DNA from: Shiella aurantiaca
GTDB taxonomy: Bacteria > Bacteroidota > Bacteroidia > Cytophagales > Cyclobacteriaceae
Direction: 5' to 3'
DNA: 64,000 nt
NCBI GenBank assembly: GCA_030412945.1
Contig: JAUHJS010000001.1
Span: 62,001-126,000 of the forward strand
Each line of letters opens with the position of its first letter. The first letter of the stretch is position 1. The notes beneath the pieces were generated by a model. The model was given only the letters and a program-made list of their open reading frames with translations. It did no database searches and was not told the DNA's origin. The translations under genes were made by a program, and so were the position numbers. Positions 26,285 to 35,141 of the stretch are shown here, piece by piece.

Positions 26285-26330
26285 AACTCGAAACCAAAAA
26301 CTATAAACTCAAAACTCGAAACTATAAACT
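26283..26330 (+). repeat. Right inverted-repeat arm plus a second partial direct copy
   Basis: The right arm 26283-26309 (inner end includes the ATG of the four-helix ORF) is followed by a second shortened copy at 26313-26330. That copy is AACTCGAAACTATAAACT, which lacks the CCAAAA segment of the first. The array ends 5 bases before the sufB stop codon. It looks like a duplicated repeat end. Confidence 0.75.
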
Positions 26331-26335
26331 AATTC

Positions 26336-27781
26336 TTACCCCACAGAGCCTTCCAAGGTAATGGCGAGAAGTTTTTGGGCTTCTACGGCAAATTCCATCG
26401 GCAATTGGTTGAGTACTTCTTTGGCGTAGCCGTTTACAATAAGTGCCACGGCATCTTCGGTACTGATACCGCGCTGATTGCAATAGAAAATTTGGTCTTC
26501 TCCGATTTTGGAAGTAGTAGCCTCGTGTTCTACTTGGGCGGTTTTATTATCCACCTCGATGTAAGGAAACGTATGTGCCCCACATTTATCGCCCATTAGC
26601 AAGCTGTCGCACTGGCTGAAGTTACGGGCATTGTCGGCACGTTTCATCACTTGTACCAATCCACGGTAGCTGTTTTGGCTTTTTCCGGCTGAAATCCCTT
26701 TGGAAACAATGCGGCTCTTGGTGTTTTTACCGATGTGGATCATCTTGGTTCCGGTATCGGCTTGCTGCATGTTATTGGTTACCGCCACGGAGTAAAACTC
26801 CCCAATAGAGTAATCGCCTTTCAGAATACAGCTAGGGTATTTCCAGGTAATGGCCGAGCCGGTTTCTACTTGCGTCCATGAAATTTTACTATAATCACCG
26901 GCACATATTCCTCTCTTGGTCACGAAGTTATAAATACCTCCTTTACCATTTTTATCTCCAGGATACCAGTTCTGTACGGTACTGTATTTTACTTCGGCTT
27001 TAGCCGCTGCATAAATTTCTACTACAGCCGCATGCAATTGGTTTTCGTCACGCTGAGGAGCGGTACAGCCTTCCAAATAGCTCACGTACGATTCCTCATC
27101 GGCTACGATAAGGGTGCGCTCAAACTGTCCGGTGTTGGCAGCATTTATACGGAAATAGGTAGAAAGCTCCATAGGGCAACGAACTCCCTTAGGAATATAG
27201 CAGAAAGAACCATCGCTAAACACAGCTGAATTAAGGGCTGCATAGTAGTTGTCGGTAATAGGCACTACCGAACCCAGATATTTCTTCACTAGTTCAGGAT
27301 GCTCTTTCACCGCTTCGGAGAAGCTGCAAAAGATAATGCCCAACTCACCCAAGGTAGCTTTGAAGGTGGTAGCCACCGATACGGAGTCAATAACGGCATC
27401 TACGGCTACTCCGGTGAGGCGTTTTTGTTCGGTAAGGGAAATGCCCAATTTTTCGAAAGTTGCACGCAGTTCCGGATCTATTTCATCTAGGCTTTTGGGT
27501 GTAACTTTCTGCTTAGGGGCAGAATAGTAGATAATATCTTGAAAATTAACCTCAGGGTAGCTCACATTAGGCCACTTGGGCTCTTTCAGTGTCAGCCAAT
27601 GCCTGTAGGCTTTCAATCGCCATTCTAGCAACCATTCCGGTTCTTGTTTTTTGGCAGAAATAAAACGAACAATATCTTCGTTTAGGCCCTTGGGGGCAGC
27701 GTCAGATTCTATATTGGTCGTCCAGCCGTGTTCGTATTCGCGGTTGGTGATTTCTTCCAGTATATTGTTCTCTTTGCTCAT
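26336..27781 (-). CDS. sufB: Fe-S cluster assembly protein SufB
   Basis: The 481-residue core scaffold of the SufBCD complex contains [64 protein letters not shown] and the C-terminal block [30 protein letters not shown], all characteristic of SufB. The length is typical. It is the first gene of the minus-strand suf operon. Downstream, the four-helix-bundle unit separates it from sufC by 479 bases instead of the few tens usual in relatives. Confidence 0.97.
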   Translation of the reverse strand: MSKENNILEEITNREYEHGWTTNIESDAAPKGLNEDIVRFISAKKQEPEWLLEWRLKAYRHWLTLKEPKWPNVSYPEVNFQDIIYYSAPKQKVTPKSLDEIDPELRATFEKLGISLTEQKRLTGVAVDAVIDSVSVATTFKATLGELGIIFCSFSEAVKEHPELVKKYLGSVVPITDNYYAALNSAVFSDGSFCYIPKGVRCPMELSTYFRINAANTGQFERTLIVADEESYVSYLEGCTAPQRDENQLHAAVVEIYAAAKAEVKYSTVQNWYPGDKNGKGGIYNFVTKRGICAGDYSKISWTQVETGSAITWKYPSCILKGDYSIGEFYSVAVTNNMQQADTGTKMIHIGKNTKSRIVSKGISAGKSQNSYRGLVQVMKRADNARNFSQCDSLLMGDKCGAHTFPYIEVDNKTAQVEHEATTSKIGEDQIFYCNQRGISTEDAVALIVNGYAKEVLNQLPMEFAVEAQKLLAITLEGSVG

Positions 27782-27816
27782 CCTGTTTTATTTAGACTTA
27801 ATTCAAATAGTCGCGT

Positions 27817-27824
27817 CAAAGATA
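27817..27824 (-). promoter_or_regulatory. sufB: Candidate -7 element of the suf operon promoter
   Basis: Minus-strand TATCTTTG fits the Bacteroidota TAnnTTTG element and lies 36 bases upstream of the sufB ATG. No TTG is seen at the expected distance, so only half of the consensus is present. Confidence 0.45.
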
Positions 27825-27946
27825 CAACATAAATCATGAAAATATGTTCCTGTTTCAAATGAAATAATTCGATTGCGTTATTTTTTGGGCAATATTGCCT
27901 AGTTTTGAGCGCCTAAATTTTACAAGCCTTAGTGCAAGCGATACGG

Positions 27947-27954
27947 TAGCTTTG
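27947..27954 (+). promoter_or_regulatory. Candidate -7 element for the propeller-like protein
   Basis: TAGCTTTG fits TAnnTTTG and lies 63 bases before the start codon at 28018. A second match, TAGTTTTG at 27900-27907, lies further upstream. Neither has a TTG at the ideal distance. Confidence 0.4.
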
Positions 27955-28017
27955 TATCGTGTTTTTGCCTAATCGCTTATCTTCATTAGCTTATTAACGG
28001 TTTATCCAAATACTATT

Positions 28018-30768
28018 TTGAAACGCATCTATTTTCTCCTTGTCTTTTTGCTGGTTCTTGGCTCTGGCGGTTATGTGTATTATTCCTATCTCAACAAAAC
28101 CGAAGTGCTCAGCCCTTGGCAGGTAATGCCGCATCATGCCTTGTGGGTGATAGAATCAAAAGATTTGGTGAAGGACTGGAATACACTAACCGAAAGTGAT
28201 TTCTGGAACAACTTAAAGCAAGTACCTGCATTACAAGGGACCGATAAACTGATAAAATCAGCCGATAGCCTGAGCGGTAAAGATGGAAGCCTGCACCAGC
28301 TGCTGGCCAATAAGAGTTTTCTGATCAGTGGACATGTAATATCTACTACCCATACCGACTATTTATTGGTAGGAGAGATGGGCGGAGTGCTCAGCCAAAA
28401 GAAATGGAAGCAGTTTATCGAACAGGCCATTAGCAGCCAAGGACTCAATCACAGCACGCGCCAGTATCAGGGGGAAGATATTCACGAAATCAAACAAGCT
28501 GATAAAAAGACATTTACCTATCTGATTTACAACAACTTATTAGTAGGAAGTTATACTCCTTTTTTGGTGGAAGATGTCATCCGCCAAATCAAATCCAGTC
28601 AATCGCTCAACTTTTTTGGGAAAGAGGGGCAAATTCCGCAAAGCCTGAGTGCTGAAACCTCCTTTGGCAAAATATACCTCAATCTGGCCAAACTAAAAGA
28701 CTGGTTTAAAACCTATGGAGAAGAAGCACAATTGAACGCGCCAATTTTTGAGCGCTTCGCCAGCATTAGTAGTCTTGAACTGAGGCTTGAAAACCAACTG
28801 GCTTTATTGAATGGTTTTACGCAAGTTGCACCAAGCGATAGCAGCGCGTATTTGACTATCTTCAAGGACCAAAAAGCCGGAGCCATCCTAATGAAACACC
28901 TGATACCCAACCGCACGGCTTGGGTGCAGCACATGAGTTTTTCCGATGCCGCTTTATTGGAGAAAAGTCTCAAAAAATATCATCAAACGCTGGATCCCAA
29001 CTACCAGAAAACGCAACAAAAGATAGATCAGGATTTTCAGGTAAAGCATAGTGACTTCTTCAAAATATTGGATGGAGAAGTAGCACTGGCCAATCTGGAA
29101 ACACTTTCGGGCCGTAGTCCTGAGAAGGTGCTGTATCTGCGCTGCAATGATATCAATGAAGCCCTCAACAAATTCACTGTCTTGGCCGAAAAGGTAAGCT
29201 TATCGCAGAAAGACACCCTTTTGTCTGAATTTTATGGCAACAGCACCATCACTTTACTGAATCAGCCTGATATCCCGTATTATTTGTTTGGAAAAGGCTT
29301 TGAAGGCTTTCCTCAAAGCTATTTTGCTTTGCAGGGTAAGTACTTGATTGTGGCCAATTCCATCGAAACCATCAAAAACGTATTGAGCGATGTGGAAGCC
29401 GAAAATACCTGGGGACGCTCGGTGAAGCAAAGCTTGTACATGGAAAATAATGTGGCCGAAGCCAATGTATCGCTTATGCTAAATACGCAGCGTTTTTGGA
29501 GCAGTGTGATGCAGTTTGCTAATGAGGATAAAAAGGAATACTTGCGCCAACTCGCTCCGGTATTCAAGTCCATAGGCTATGTTTCTTTCCAACTCTCCGA
29601 CCTCGACAACCAGTTTTACACCAGCTTGGCACTCAACTATCAGCCTGTGGAGCAAATCCCCACGGGAGGGACGCCTTATCAGCAGGTATTTGCCGGGAAG
29701 GTGGATGCTAAAATCATAACCAAGCCTTATGTGGTGCGCAACCACCTTGACAATAGCTTTGAAGTATTTCTGCAAGATTCACTATTCAATATCTACCTCA
29801 TCGACAAAAAAGGACAGATACTCTGGAAGGACTCTTTGGGCGTACCTATCGTTTCGGATGTGCAACAAGTGGATTTCTATGCCAATGGCAAACTACAAAT
29901 AGCCTTTGCCAGTCCGCAGGCCATACACATCATCGACCGAAATGGCGATAAGGTGGACAATTTCCCGCTCAAACTAACTTATACCGTAGCGCATTTTTCC
30001 ATTATCGATTACGACAACAGCAAAAAATACCGCTTTGTGGCAATTGATGAATCGGGCAAGGCCTATATGTATGATAAGAAGCAGGAAAATCTGGAAGGCT
30101 GGAACCCTAGAAACCTCGATGGAAAAGCCAATACCCCAATTCGCCATGTACGGGCGCGTGGCCGCGATTTCCTATACGTAGGCTTAGAATCAGGTAAAAT
30201 CGCCTTGTTTAATCGTAGGGGAGAAATGGCCAAAGGCTTTCCCATTGATTTGAAAGACCGACTGGACAATCCACTTTTTGTAGAGGTAAACAATAGTTTG
30301 GAAAACACCAAAATCACCACCATTTCCGATCGCGGCCAATGGCTGACAATAAATATGCTTGGCCAGACTTTGCGCAGCGAACAATTGTATAAGCCCACCA
30401 AAGACACCCATTTTCAATTGGTAACGGGGGCTATGGAAAAGGACTATGTGATAATCCGGCAAGAAGCCAATCGGGTAAGTCTGCTCAATAATAATTCGGA
30501 AGAACTGTTCGATAAAGACTACCTAAGTACCGAAATCATGAGTGGGCAGTACTACAGCTTCGGTTCTGGCAAAACGATTTTGGTGGTAAATGATCCGGAG
30601 CAAGATTTCTCTTATCTCTACGACCAAGAAGGAAACCTAGTCAATTTCCAGCCACTAGAGAGTCAGCAGCCTATCAGTTTGCTATACTCGGAGGTGAAAA
30701 ATACCTATCAGGTGTATTCTTGCTATGAAAACGGGTATTACTTGCAGGAATTTGTATTGGGCGATTAA
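28018..30768 (+). CDS. Large membrane-anchored protein with C-terminal propeller-like region, unknown
   Basis: The 916-residue product starts at TTG (28018). The next in-frame ATG (28129) would remove the N-terminal hydrophobic segment (KRIYFLLVFLLVLGSGGYVYYSYL), so TTG is preferred. Residues about 30-540 form a region with weak resemblance to large periplasmic DUF3352-type proteins. Residues about 570-900 contain repeated short strands with DxxG-like turns (YLIDKKGQILWKDSLG; IHIIDRNGDKVDNFPL; YMYDKKQENLEGW; ALFNRRGEMAKGFPI), suggestive of a PQQ/WD-like propeller. A location outside the inner membrane is inferred and no function can be assigned. It converges with the next gene by a 4-base overlap of stops. 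Confidence 0.8.
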   Translation: MKRIYFLLVFLLVLGSGGYVYYSYLNKTEVLSPWQVMPHHALWVIESKDLVKDWNTLTESDFWNNLKQVPALQGTDKLIKSADSLSGKDGSLHQLLANKSFLISGHVISTTHTDYLLVGEMGGVLSQKKWKQFIEQAISSQGLNHSTRQYQGEDIHEIKQADKKTFTYLIYNNLLVGSYTPFLVEDVIRQIKSSQSLNFFGKEGQIPQSLSAETSFGKIYLNLAKLKDWFKTYGEEAQLNAPIFERFASISSLELRLENQLALLNGFTQVAPSDSSAYLTIFKDQKAGAILMKHLIPNRTAWVQHMSFSDAALLEKSLKKYHQTLDPNYQKTQQKIDQDFQVKHSDFFKILDGEVALANLETLSGRSPEKVLYLRCNDINEALNKFTVLAEKVSLSQKDTLLSEFYGNSTITLLNQPDIPYYLFGKGFEGFPQSYFALQGKYLIVANSIETIKNVLSDVEAENTWGRSVKQSLYMENNVAEANVSLMLNTQRFWSSVMQFANEDKKEYLRQLAPVFKSIGYVSFQLSDLDNQFYTSLALNYQPVEQIPTGGTPYQQVFAGKVDAKIITKPYVVRNHLDNSFEVFLQDSLFNIYLIDKKGQILWKDSLGVPIVSDVQQVDFYANGKLQIAFASPQAIHIIDRNGDKVDNFPLKLTYTVAHFSIIDYDNSKKYRFVAIDESGKAYMYDKKQENLEGWNPRNLDGKANTPIRHVRARGRDFLYVGLESGKIALFNRRGEMAKGFPIDLKDRLDNPLFVEVNNSLENTKITTISDRGQWLTINMLGQTLRSEQLYKPTKDTHFQLVTGAMEKDYVIIRQEANRVSLLNNNSEELFDKDYLSTEIMSGQYYSFGSGKTILVVNDPEQDFSYLYDQEGNLVNFQPLESQQPISLLYSEVKNTYQVYSCYENGYYLQEFVLGD

Positions 30769-31250
30769 GGCTTCTCTGTCTTCTGCTTACCTACCACAAG
30801 CTCTTTAAAGCTGTCTATAAGCTCATTTGGCACGGTTACCGACAAATGATATTGCTCTACCAGCCAAGAATCATCCTTTTTGCTCAGAACACCCGAAGCA
30901 CGGCAAATTCCCATTTGGGTGTGTAGCAATTCGCTAAACCACGCTAGATTACCATCAGGAGAAATATGCACATCGCGGCTGATAGGGTGGAAGGTCCATG
31001 CTTTTCCTCTATCAAAATACGGTTTGGCAAATGCCACGAATTCTGCTTTATTCCAATGCTCCCAGCTATCGGTGCCAATGTACACGGAGTTTTCGCTCAT
31101 CAAATCGAGAAAACCAGCCGCATTAGCTTCGGCAGCGGCTTGATGCCACCTATCCATAAACGTATTAACCGAAGATACCGCCTGACCTGACTGAGAAAAG
31201 GCTGAAAAAGAAAGTATCAGAAAGGCCGAAAGGAAAAGTCTAGATATCAT
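30765..31250 (-). CDS. Secreted SnoaL/NTF2-like protein
   Basis: The 161-residue product has a signal peptide (MISRLFLSAFLILSFSAFSQS). A cone-fold NTF2-like domain follows: VNTFMDRWHQAAAEANAAGFLDLMSENSVYIGTDSWEHWNKAEFVAFAKPYFDRGKAWTF, then WFSELL, then SGVLSKKDDSWLVEQYHLSVTVP. This pattern is that of SnoaL_3/DUF4440-type proteins, which cover many small binding proteins and a few enzymes, so the role is open. Its start overlaps the end of the upstream TerB-like gene by 11 bases. Confidence 0.85.
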   Translation of the reverse strand: MISRLFLSAFLILSFSAFSQSGQAVSSVNTFMDRWHQAAAEANAAGFLDLMSENSVYIGTDSWEHWNKAEFVAFAKPYFDRGKAWTFHPISRDVHISPDGNLAWFSELLHTQMGICRASGVLSKKDDSWLVEQYHLSVTVPNELIDSFKELVVGKQKTEKP

Positions 31251-31680
31251 ATAGTTTCAAAAATTCTTGCACCTCCACCCGCACTTGGCTCAACGATTGC
31301 CCATCAAAAGGAGCAGAGGCAATATTTTTAAGTAATTCACCCACCACATAGCTCTCAAAACCCAATTGTTGGGCATAGATGGTAGCAACCTCTAGTTCAA
31401 TATCTTCTACCACATGATCTAAATATATCATGTAAACCAAATGATAAACGGCCTCCATTTTATCAATCTTGGAGGTAGGAGTTTCAAAAATCATGGTATC
31501 AAAATCGCCACCAGTAATGGCACTCAGATCTTTGGGATTCAAATGAAGCTGAATGGCCCATTTAACCAAGCATTTAACATATTTACTTTCCACGGCTTCC
31601 TTACCAAGGAAAAAAGATAGAATGTTAAAATAACTTCTCTTAATGGAATTAAATACCTCTGGACTTAAGGACTGATTCAT
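31240..31680 (-). CDS. TerB-like helical protein, distant relative
   Basis: The 146-residue, mainly helical product has no signal peptide. The stretch KIDKMEAVYHLVYMIYLDHVVEDIELEVATIYAQQLGF follows the second-half pattern of TerB domains (D..VE..E) and resembles the corresponding part of the protein at 14944-15339, though conservation is weak. It is followed with 11 bases overlap by the SnoaL-like gene, so the two are probably co-expressed. The function is unknown. Confidence 0.65.
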   Translation of the reverse strand: MNQSLSPEVFNSIKRSYFNILSFFLGKEAVESKYVKCLVKWAIQLHLNPKDLSAITGGDFDTMIFETPTSKIDKMEAVYHLVYMIYLDHVVEDIELEVATIYAQQLGFESYVVGELLKNIASAPFDGQSLSQVRVEVQEFLKLYDI

Positions 31681-31774
31681 ATAAAAAATAGTAAGACTTC
31701 TGTAAATTAGTAAAAATGTGAATGCGATGTACTTTTTATTCCGTAATCTTCCACTTTCTGGGCATGAATACCGG

Positions 31775-32908
31775 TTATGTCATATCAAAGCCCGAAAGAT
31801 AATAGGGCAATTTTGAATGACGAATCGCCTCTGAAGATTCTTCTGAAAAGGTTTTTACATAAATCCCTACCGGAATACTTTTTTTTACCTTTGCCAATAA
31901 GCCTAAGTCCTTGTTATGAAAGAAATAGGGAAAAAGTGCATCGTTATGGTCTATCCCAAATTGACCTGCATAATAGCCCAAGTGATGTAGGGCCGTTTCC
32001 ATAAGGGACGGGAAATGAATTTCTCTTCCGGGTAGGCAAGCCAATCCCTCAAAAGATAAAAATCGATGATTAGCCGGATTGATGATTCGGTTTAAATAAG
32101 GAAGATGTGGAAACACATGTTGGTAGACCTTGCCACTAAATCCTGGAATATTTTTGATACGCCAGCGGGTAGGATAGGCCATAAGTCCAGCTACAATTTG
32201 CCCTTGCTCTTTCACCACAAAGCAATGCCCATGGGCCAGATTATCTGCAAAAAAGAACTGATGCTTCTGTAATTGTGTGGTAAAGAAAGGAGCCACTTCT
32301 TCCAATTGTTCTGGCGGATAATGGCTAACCACACTTGAAGAGCTAGGACTTAATCGACTAAATAAGAAGGAGTTAAAGGTGGCTACCTGCAGCATACCAA
32401 ATAGCTGGTTCATATGCACCGAGCGACTATTATCTGCTTCCACATAGGCATACAAAGCCAGTTCTTCAGGAGCGCAACCCAACAATCCGCTTAAAAGCTG
32501 GGGATCGTGAAAAAGGTTATGTACAAACTGCTTTACGGCATGGCTAGCCTTGATTTTTGTAGGTTTCTCTTTGATGCTGTTCCCGTTTTGGGCAAAGCGC
32601 AACGGCAAACTGAAATACCGTATATACCCTAATCGCTTAATAGATGAATTAGGTGAAGTGCCATGGCGCGCCATAATACCCATTACCCCAATCAGTCGCT
32701 GACCATGAAGTACCTTGATAAAATACGGTTCGGCAATCTGGGCAATCTTGCTCTCTACTTGCGTATGCACATATTGGATTTTGCCCTCTTGTCCATAAGT
32801 GGTGGCATTTAAGAGGGCAATAAGTTCGGCATCGGCCCCTTTTTGCCAAATCATCTGCACCTTATCCTGCTGAAAGAGTGGCTTTTGCTCCATAGAATCG
32901 TTTTTCAT
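31775..32908 (-). CDS. Putative GNAT-like N-acetyltransferase, unknown substrate
   Basis: The product is 377 residues from the ATG at 32908; a GTG at 32950 would add 14. The N-terminal part (IWQKGADAELIALLNATTYG...YFIKVLHGQRLIGVMGIMARHG) has the strand-turn layout of GNAT enzymes. The middle again contains a GNAT-like strand pair (GHCFVVKEQGQIVAGLMAYPTRW). It could therefore be a duplicated GNAT fold. No acyl-CoA loop motif is obvious, so the assignment is tentative. The gene stands alone, divergent from the PLP enzyme at 33064. Confidence 0.55.
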   Translation of the reverse strand: MKNDSMEQKPLFQQDKVQMIWQKGADAELIALLNATTYGQEGKIQYVHTQVESKIAQIAEPYFIKVLHGQRLIGVMGIMARHGTSPNSSIKRLGYIRYFSLPLRFAQNGNSIKEKPTKIKASHAVKQFVHNLFHDPQLLSGLLGCAPEELALYAYVEADNSRSVHMNQLFGMLQVATFNSFLFSRLSPSSSSVVSHYPPEQLEEVAPFFTTQLQKHQFFFADNLAHGHCFVVKEQGQIVAGLMAYPTRWRIKNIPGFSGKVYQHVFPHLPYLNRIINPANHRFLSFEGLACLPGREIHFPSLMETALHHLGYYAGQFGIDHNDALFPYFFHNKDLGLLAKVKKSIPVGIYVKTFSEESSEAIRHSKLPYYLSGFDMT

Positions 32909-33063
32909 TTCGGCTTTCAATATTACTAAAATAGGTTTTAGAGCAAGCACTGATTCAGGATAAACCTTTGAACCTTTAAAATATTAAAAGGGAATTCGGG
33001 CAGGGGAGGAAACTATTCAGTAAATTGGCGCATTCATTTAAGACTACTACGACAAACGATATT

Positions 33064-34218
33064 ATGCAATCAGATTCAATGAAATTTGGCACCAAAGCCA
33101 TTCATGCGGGCGTAGAACCCGACCCAAGTACAGGAGCCGTAATGACTCCTATTTTCCAGACATCCACTTACGCGCAAAGCTCTCCGGGCAAGCACAAAGG
33201 CTATGAGTATTCGCGCACGCACAATCCTACCCGTACCGCCTTACAACAAAATCTAGCTGCTTTGGAGAACGGCAAACACGGATTGGTTTTCAGCTCGGGC
33301 CTTGCCGCTATTGATGCGGTGATCAAAACCTTGCGCCCCGGTGATGAGGTAATCTCCACTAATGATTTATATGGAGGTTCTTACCGCATTTTTATGCGTG
33401 TGTTTGCCAATTATGGCATTAAGTTTCACTTCATCAGCATGCAGAACCCTGCTAATATTGAGCAATATGTCAATGCCAATACCAAGCTGATTTGGGTGGA
33501 AACCCCTACCAATCCTTTAATGAACATCATTGATATCAAGGCGGTAGCGCAAATTGCCAAAAAAGCCAAAGCCTTGCTTTGTGTGGATAACACCTTTGCC
33601 ACGCCTTATCTGCAAAATCCTATCGATTTGGGAGCCGATATTGTCATGCATAGCGTCACCAAGTATTTGGGCGGCCACTCAGATGTAGTAATGGGAGCTT
33701 TGGTGGTGAATAGCGATGAATTACATGAGCAACTAGCCTTTTTGCAAAATGCCTGTGGTGCCACACCGGGTCCTCAGGACTGCTTCCTTGTATTGCGCGG
33801 GATAAAGACCTTGCATTTGCGTGTACAGCGCCATTGTGAAAACGGAGCAGTAGTGGCCAAATACCTTAGCAATCACCCTAAAGTAGGTAAAGTATACTGG
33901 CCGGGCTTCTCTGATCATCCTAACCATCATGTAGCGGCTTTGCAGATGCGTGATTTTGGGGGTATGATCTCTTTTGTATTGAAAGACGATAGCATAGAGG
34001 CTGCTATACAAGTAATGGAAAAATTCAAGCTGTTCACGCTGGCCGAATCGCTAGGTGGCGTAGAATCACTTTGCTGTCACCCGACTAGTATGACACATGC
34101 CAGCATCCCGAAAGAGGAACGCGAAAAAGCAGGATTAAAAGATAGCCTCATCCGTCTGAGCGTAGGGGTGGAAGATATCGAAGACCTTATCAGCGACTTA
34201 GAACAAGCTATCGGGTAA
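33064..34218 (+). CDS. Cystathionine gamma-synthase / gamma- or beta-lyase (Cys/Met metabolism PLP enzyme)
   Basis: The 384-residue PLP enzyme shows KFGTKAIHAGVEPDPSTGAVMTPIFQTSTYAQ, YEYSRTHNPTRTALQQNLAALE, SSGLAAIDAVIKTL, ETPTNPLMNIIDI, DNTFATPYLQNPIDLGADIVMHSVTKYLGGHSD (Schiff-base lysine in SVTKY) and ESLGGVESLCCHPTSMTHAS. These define the trans-sulfuration family. The exact activity (synthase or lyase) cannot be separated by eye. An upstream TTG (33025) opens the frame further, but the ATG at 33064, or the one at 33079, fits family starts. Confidence 0.93.
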   Translation: MQSDSMKFGTKAIHAGVEPDPSTGAVMTPIFQTSTYAQSSPGKHKGYEYSRTHNPTRTALQQNLAALENGKHGLVFSSGLAAIDAVIKTLRPGDEVISTNDLYGGSYRIFMRVFANYGIKFHFISMQNPANIEQYVNANTKLIWVETPTNPLMNIIDIKAVAQIAKKAKALLCVDNTFATPYLQNPIDLGADIVMHSVTKYLGGHSDVVMGALVVNSDELHEQLAFLQNACGATPGPQDCFLVLRGIKTLHLRVQRHCENGAVVAKYLSNHPKVGKVYWPGFSDHPNHHVAALQMRDFGGMISFVLKDDSIEAAIQVMEKFKLFTLAESLGGVESLCCHPTSMTHASIPKEEREKAGLKDSLIRLSVGVEDIEDLISDLEQAIG

Positions 34219-34268
34219 ATTATTCCTTAAAATGTTTAGCTGTTGACTTAAGCACTCTGGCACTAAAA

Positions 34269-34299
34269 TTGCTTACAAATGGTATTAAACTTTATTTTG
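34269..34299 (+). promoter_or_regulatory. Candidate promoter for the secreted protein at 34334
   Basis: TTG (34269-34271), a 20-base spacer and TTATTTTG (34292-34299, one mismatch to TAnnTTTG), 34 bases before the ATG. Confidence 0.4.
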
Positions 34300-34333
34300 A
34301 AATAACCTTATCTTAACCAAAACGAACAAAGCT

Positions 34334-35026
34334 ATGAAAGTTAAATCCTTACTTTATTTCACAAGCGCTATTTGTCTGCTTTCCTCGCAGTCATTGATGG
34401 CTCAATTTTTCACTTCTGAGCTTCATAATGAAGGTCAAGGAGGTGCATTACACTTCAAAATTAACCCAGGAGAAGAATCAATTGATGGAAACCCGTTTAT
34501 AAACGAAGAATGGAAAACAGGAAAAGTCTATTTTAGCAAAGATGCTAAACCTTTTGAATTAGAAAAATTAAATTTTAGCGTCTACCATAATGAAGTTGTT
34601 TACATTGAAAATGACTCAAAAATGTCAGTGCCCAATAAAAATCAGATATATGCGTTTACATTAGGGGATGACAAGTTTATGGGCGTAATATTTAATCAGA
34701 AGGACAAAGGTTTCTTTAAACTATTAAGCACAGAAGGAGAAATAATGGTTCTAGAACGTAGCCTATGTGTAATTCAAAAGGGGGAACCACCAAAAGGATA
34801 TATTGAAGGTACAAAGGACTCTTTTGCAAAAAGAACTGAACTATATCTAATGAAGACAGGACATGATGCCATTAAGATTAATCCTAAGAAAGGTGAGGAG
34901 GAGCTAAATAGAATCATTGAGAGTGAAGAACTTTTTAAGTTTATAAAAGATAATAAGCTTAAAATGAAAAAGAAAGAAGATCTTATAGAAGCAGTTAATT
35001 ACTATAACTCCAAGATTAGTTCTTAA
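34334..35026 (+). CDS. Secreted protein of unknown function
   Basis: The 230-residue product has a signal peptide (MKVKSLLYFTSAICLLSSQSLMAQ). A beta-rich central part (GKVYFSKDAKPFELEKLNFSVYHNEVVYIEND) is followed by a helical C-terminus of the type FIKDNKLKMKKKEDLIEAVNYYN. Both pieces resemble a set of small secreted proteins common in Bacteroidota that I cannot name. The gene is more AT-rich than its neighbours. It is monocistronic, with a terminator shortly after the stop. Confidence 0.8.
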   Translation: MKVKSLLYFTSAICLLSSQSLMAQFFTSELHNEGQGGALHFKINPGEESIDGNPFINEEWKTGKVYFSKDAKPFELEKLNFSVYHNEVVYIENDSKMSVPNKNQIYAFTLGDDKFMGVIFNQKDKGFFKLLSTEGEIMVLERSLCVIQKGEPPKGYIEGTKDSFAKRTELYLMKTGHDAIKINPKKGEEELNRIIESEELFKFIKDNKLKMKKKEDLIEAVNYYNSKISS

Positions 35027-35048
35027 CTAGATAAGTAAAAAACAATTC

Positions 35049-35074
35049 ACAGCCCGCTTATGCGGGCTGTTTTT
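35049..35074 (+). terminator. Rho-independent terminator
   Basis: A perfect 9-bp stem ACAGCCCGC / GCGGGCTGT with a TTAT loop and a short T-run, 22 bases after the preceding stop codon. Confidence 0.85.
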
Positions 35075-35141
35075 ATATTCTTTCCCTTCATCCAAACACT
35101 TTTACACCCACGTACTCAAACACCTGTTCACTAACGCACTT

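Larger units (their letters stand above)
25860..26309 (-). mobile_element. Putative IVS-like unit: four-helix-bundle ORF bounded by inverted repeats
   Basis: A 450-base unit between sufB and sufC consists of a single ORF (25883-26284) and two imperfect 27-base inverted repeats. The left arm is 25860-25886 and the right arm is 26283-26309, matching at 23 of 27 positions, with an uninterrupted GTTTCGAGTTA block at the inner end. The left arm includes the ORF stop codon and the right arm includes the start codon, so the repeats abut the ORF exactly. Intervening sequences of bacterial 23S rRNA have the same plan: S23-family ORF, inverted ends, stem cut by RNase III. That this unit moves or is excised is inference. 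Confidence 0.6.

Noticed and set aside
27841-28017. Possible riboswitch in the suf/propeller intergenic region
   Set aside because: No conserved stem arrangement can be seen and the space is explained by two divergent candidate promoters.
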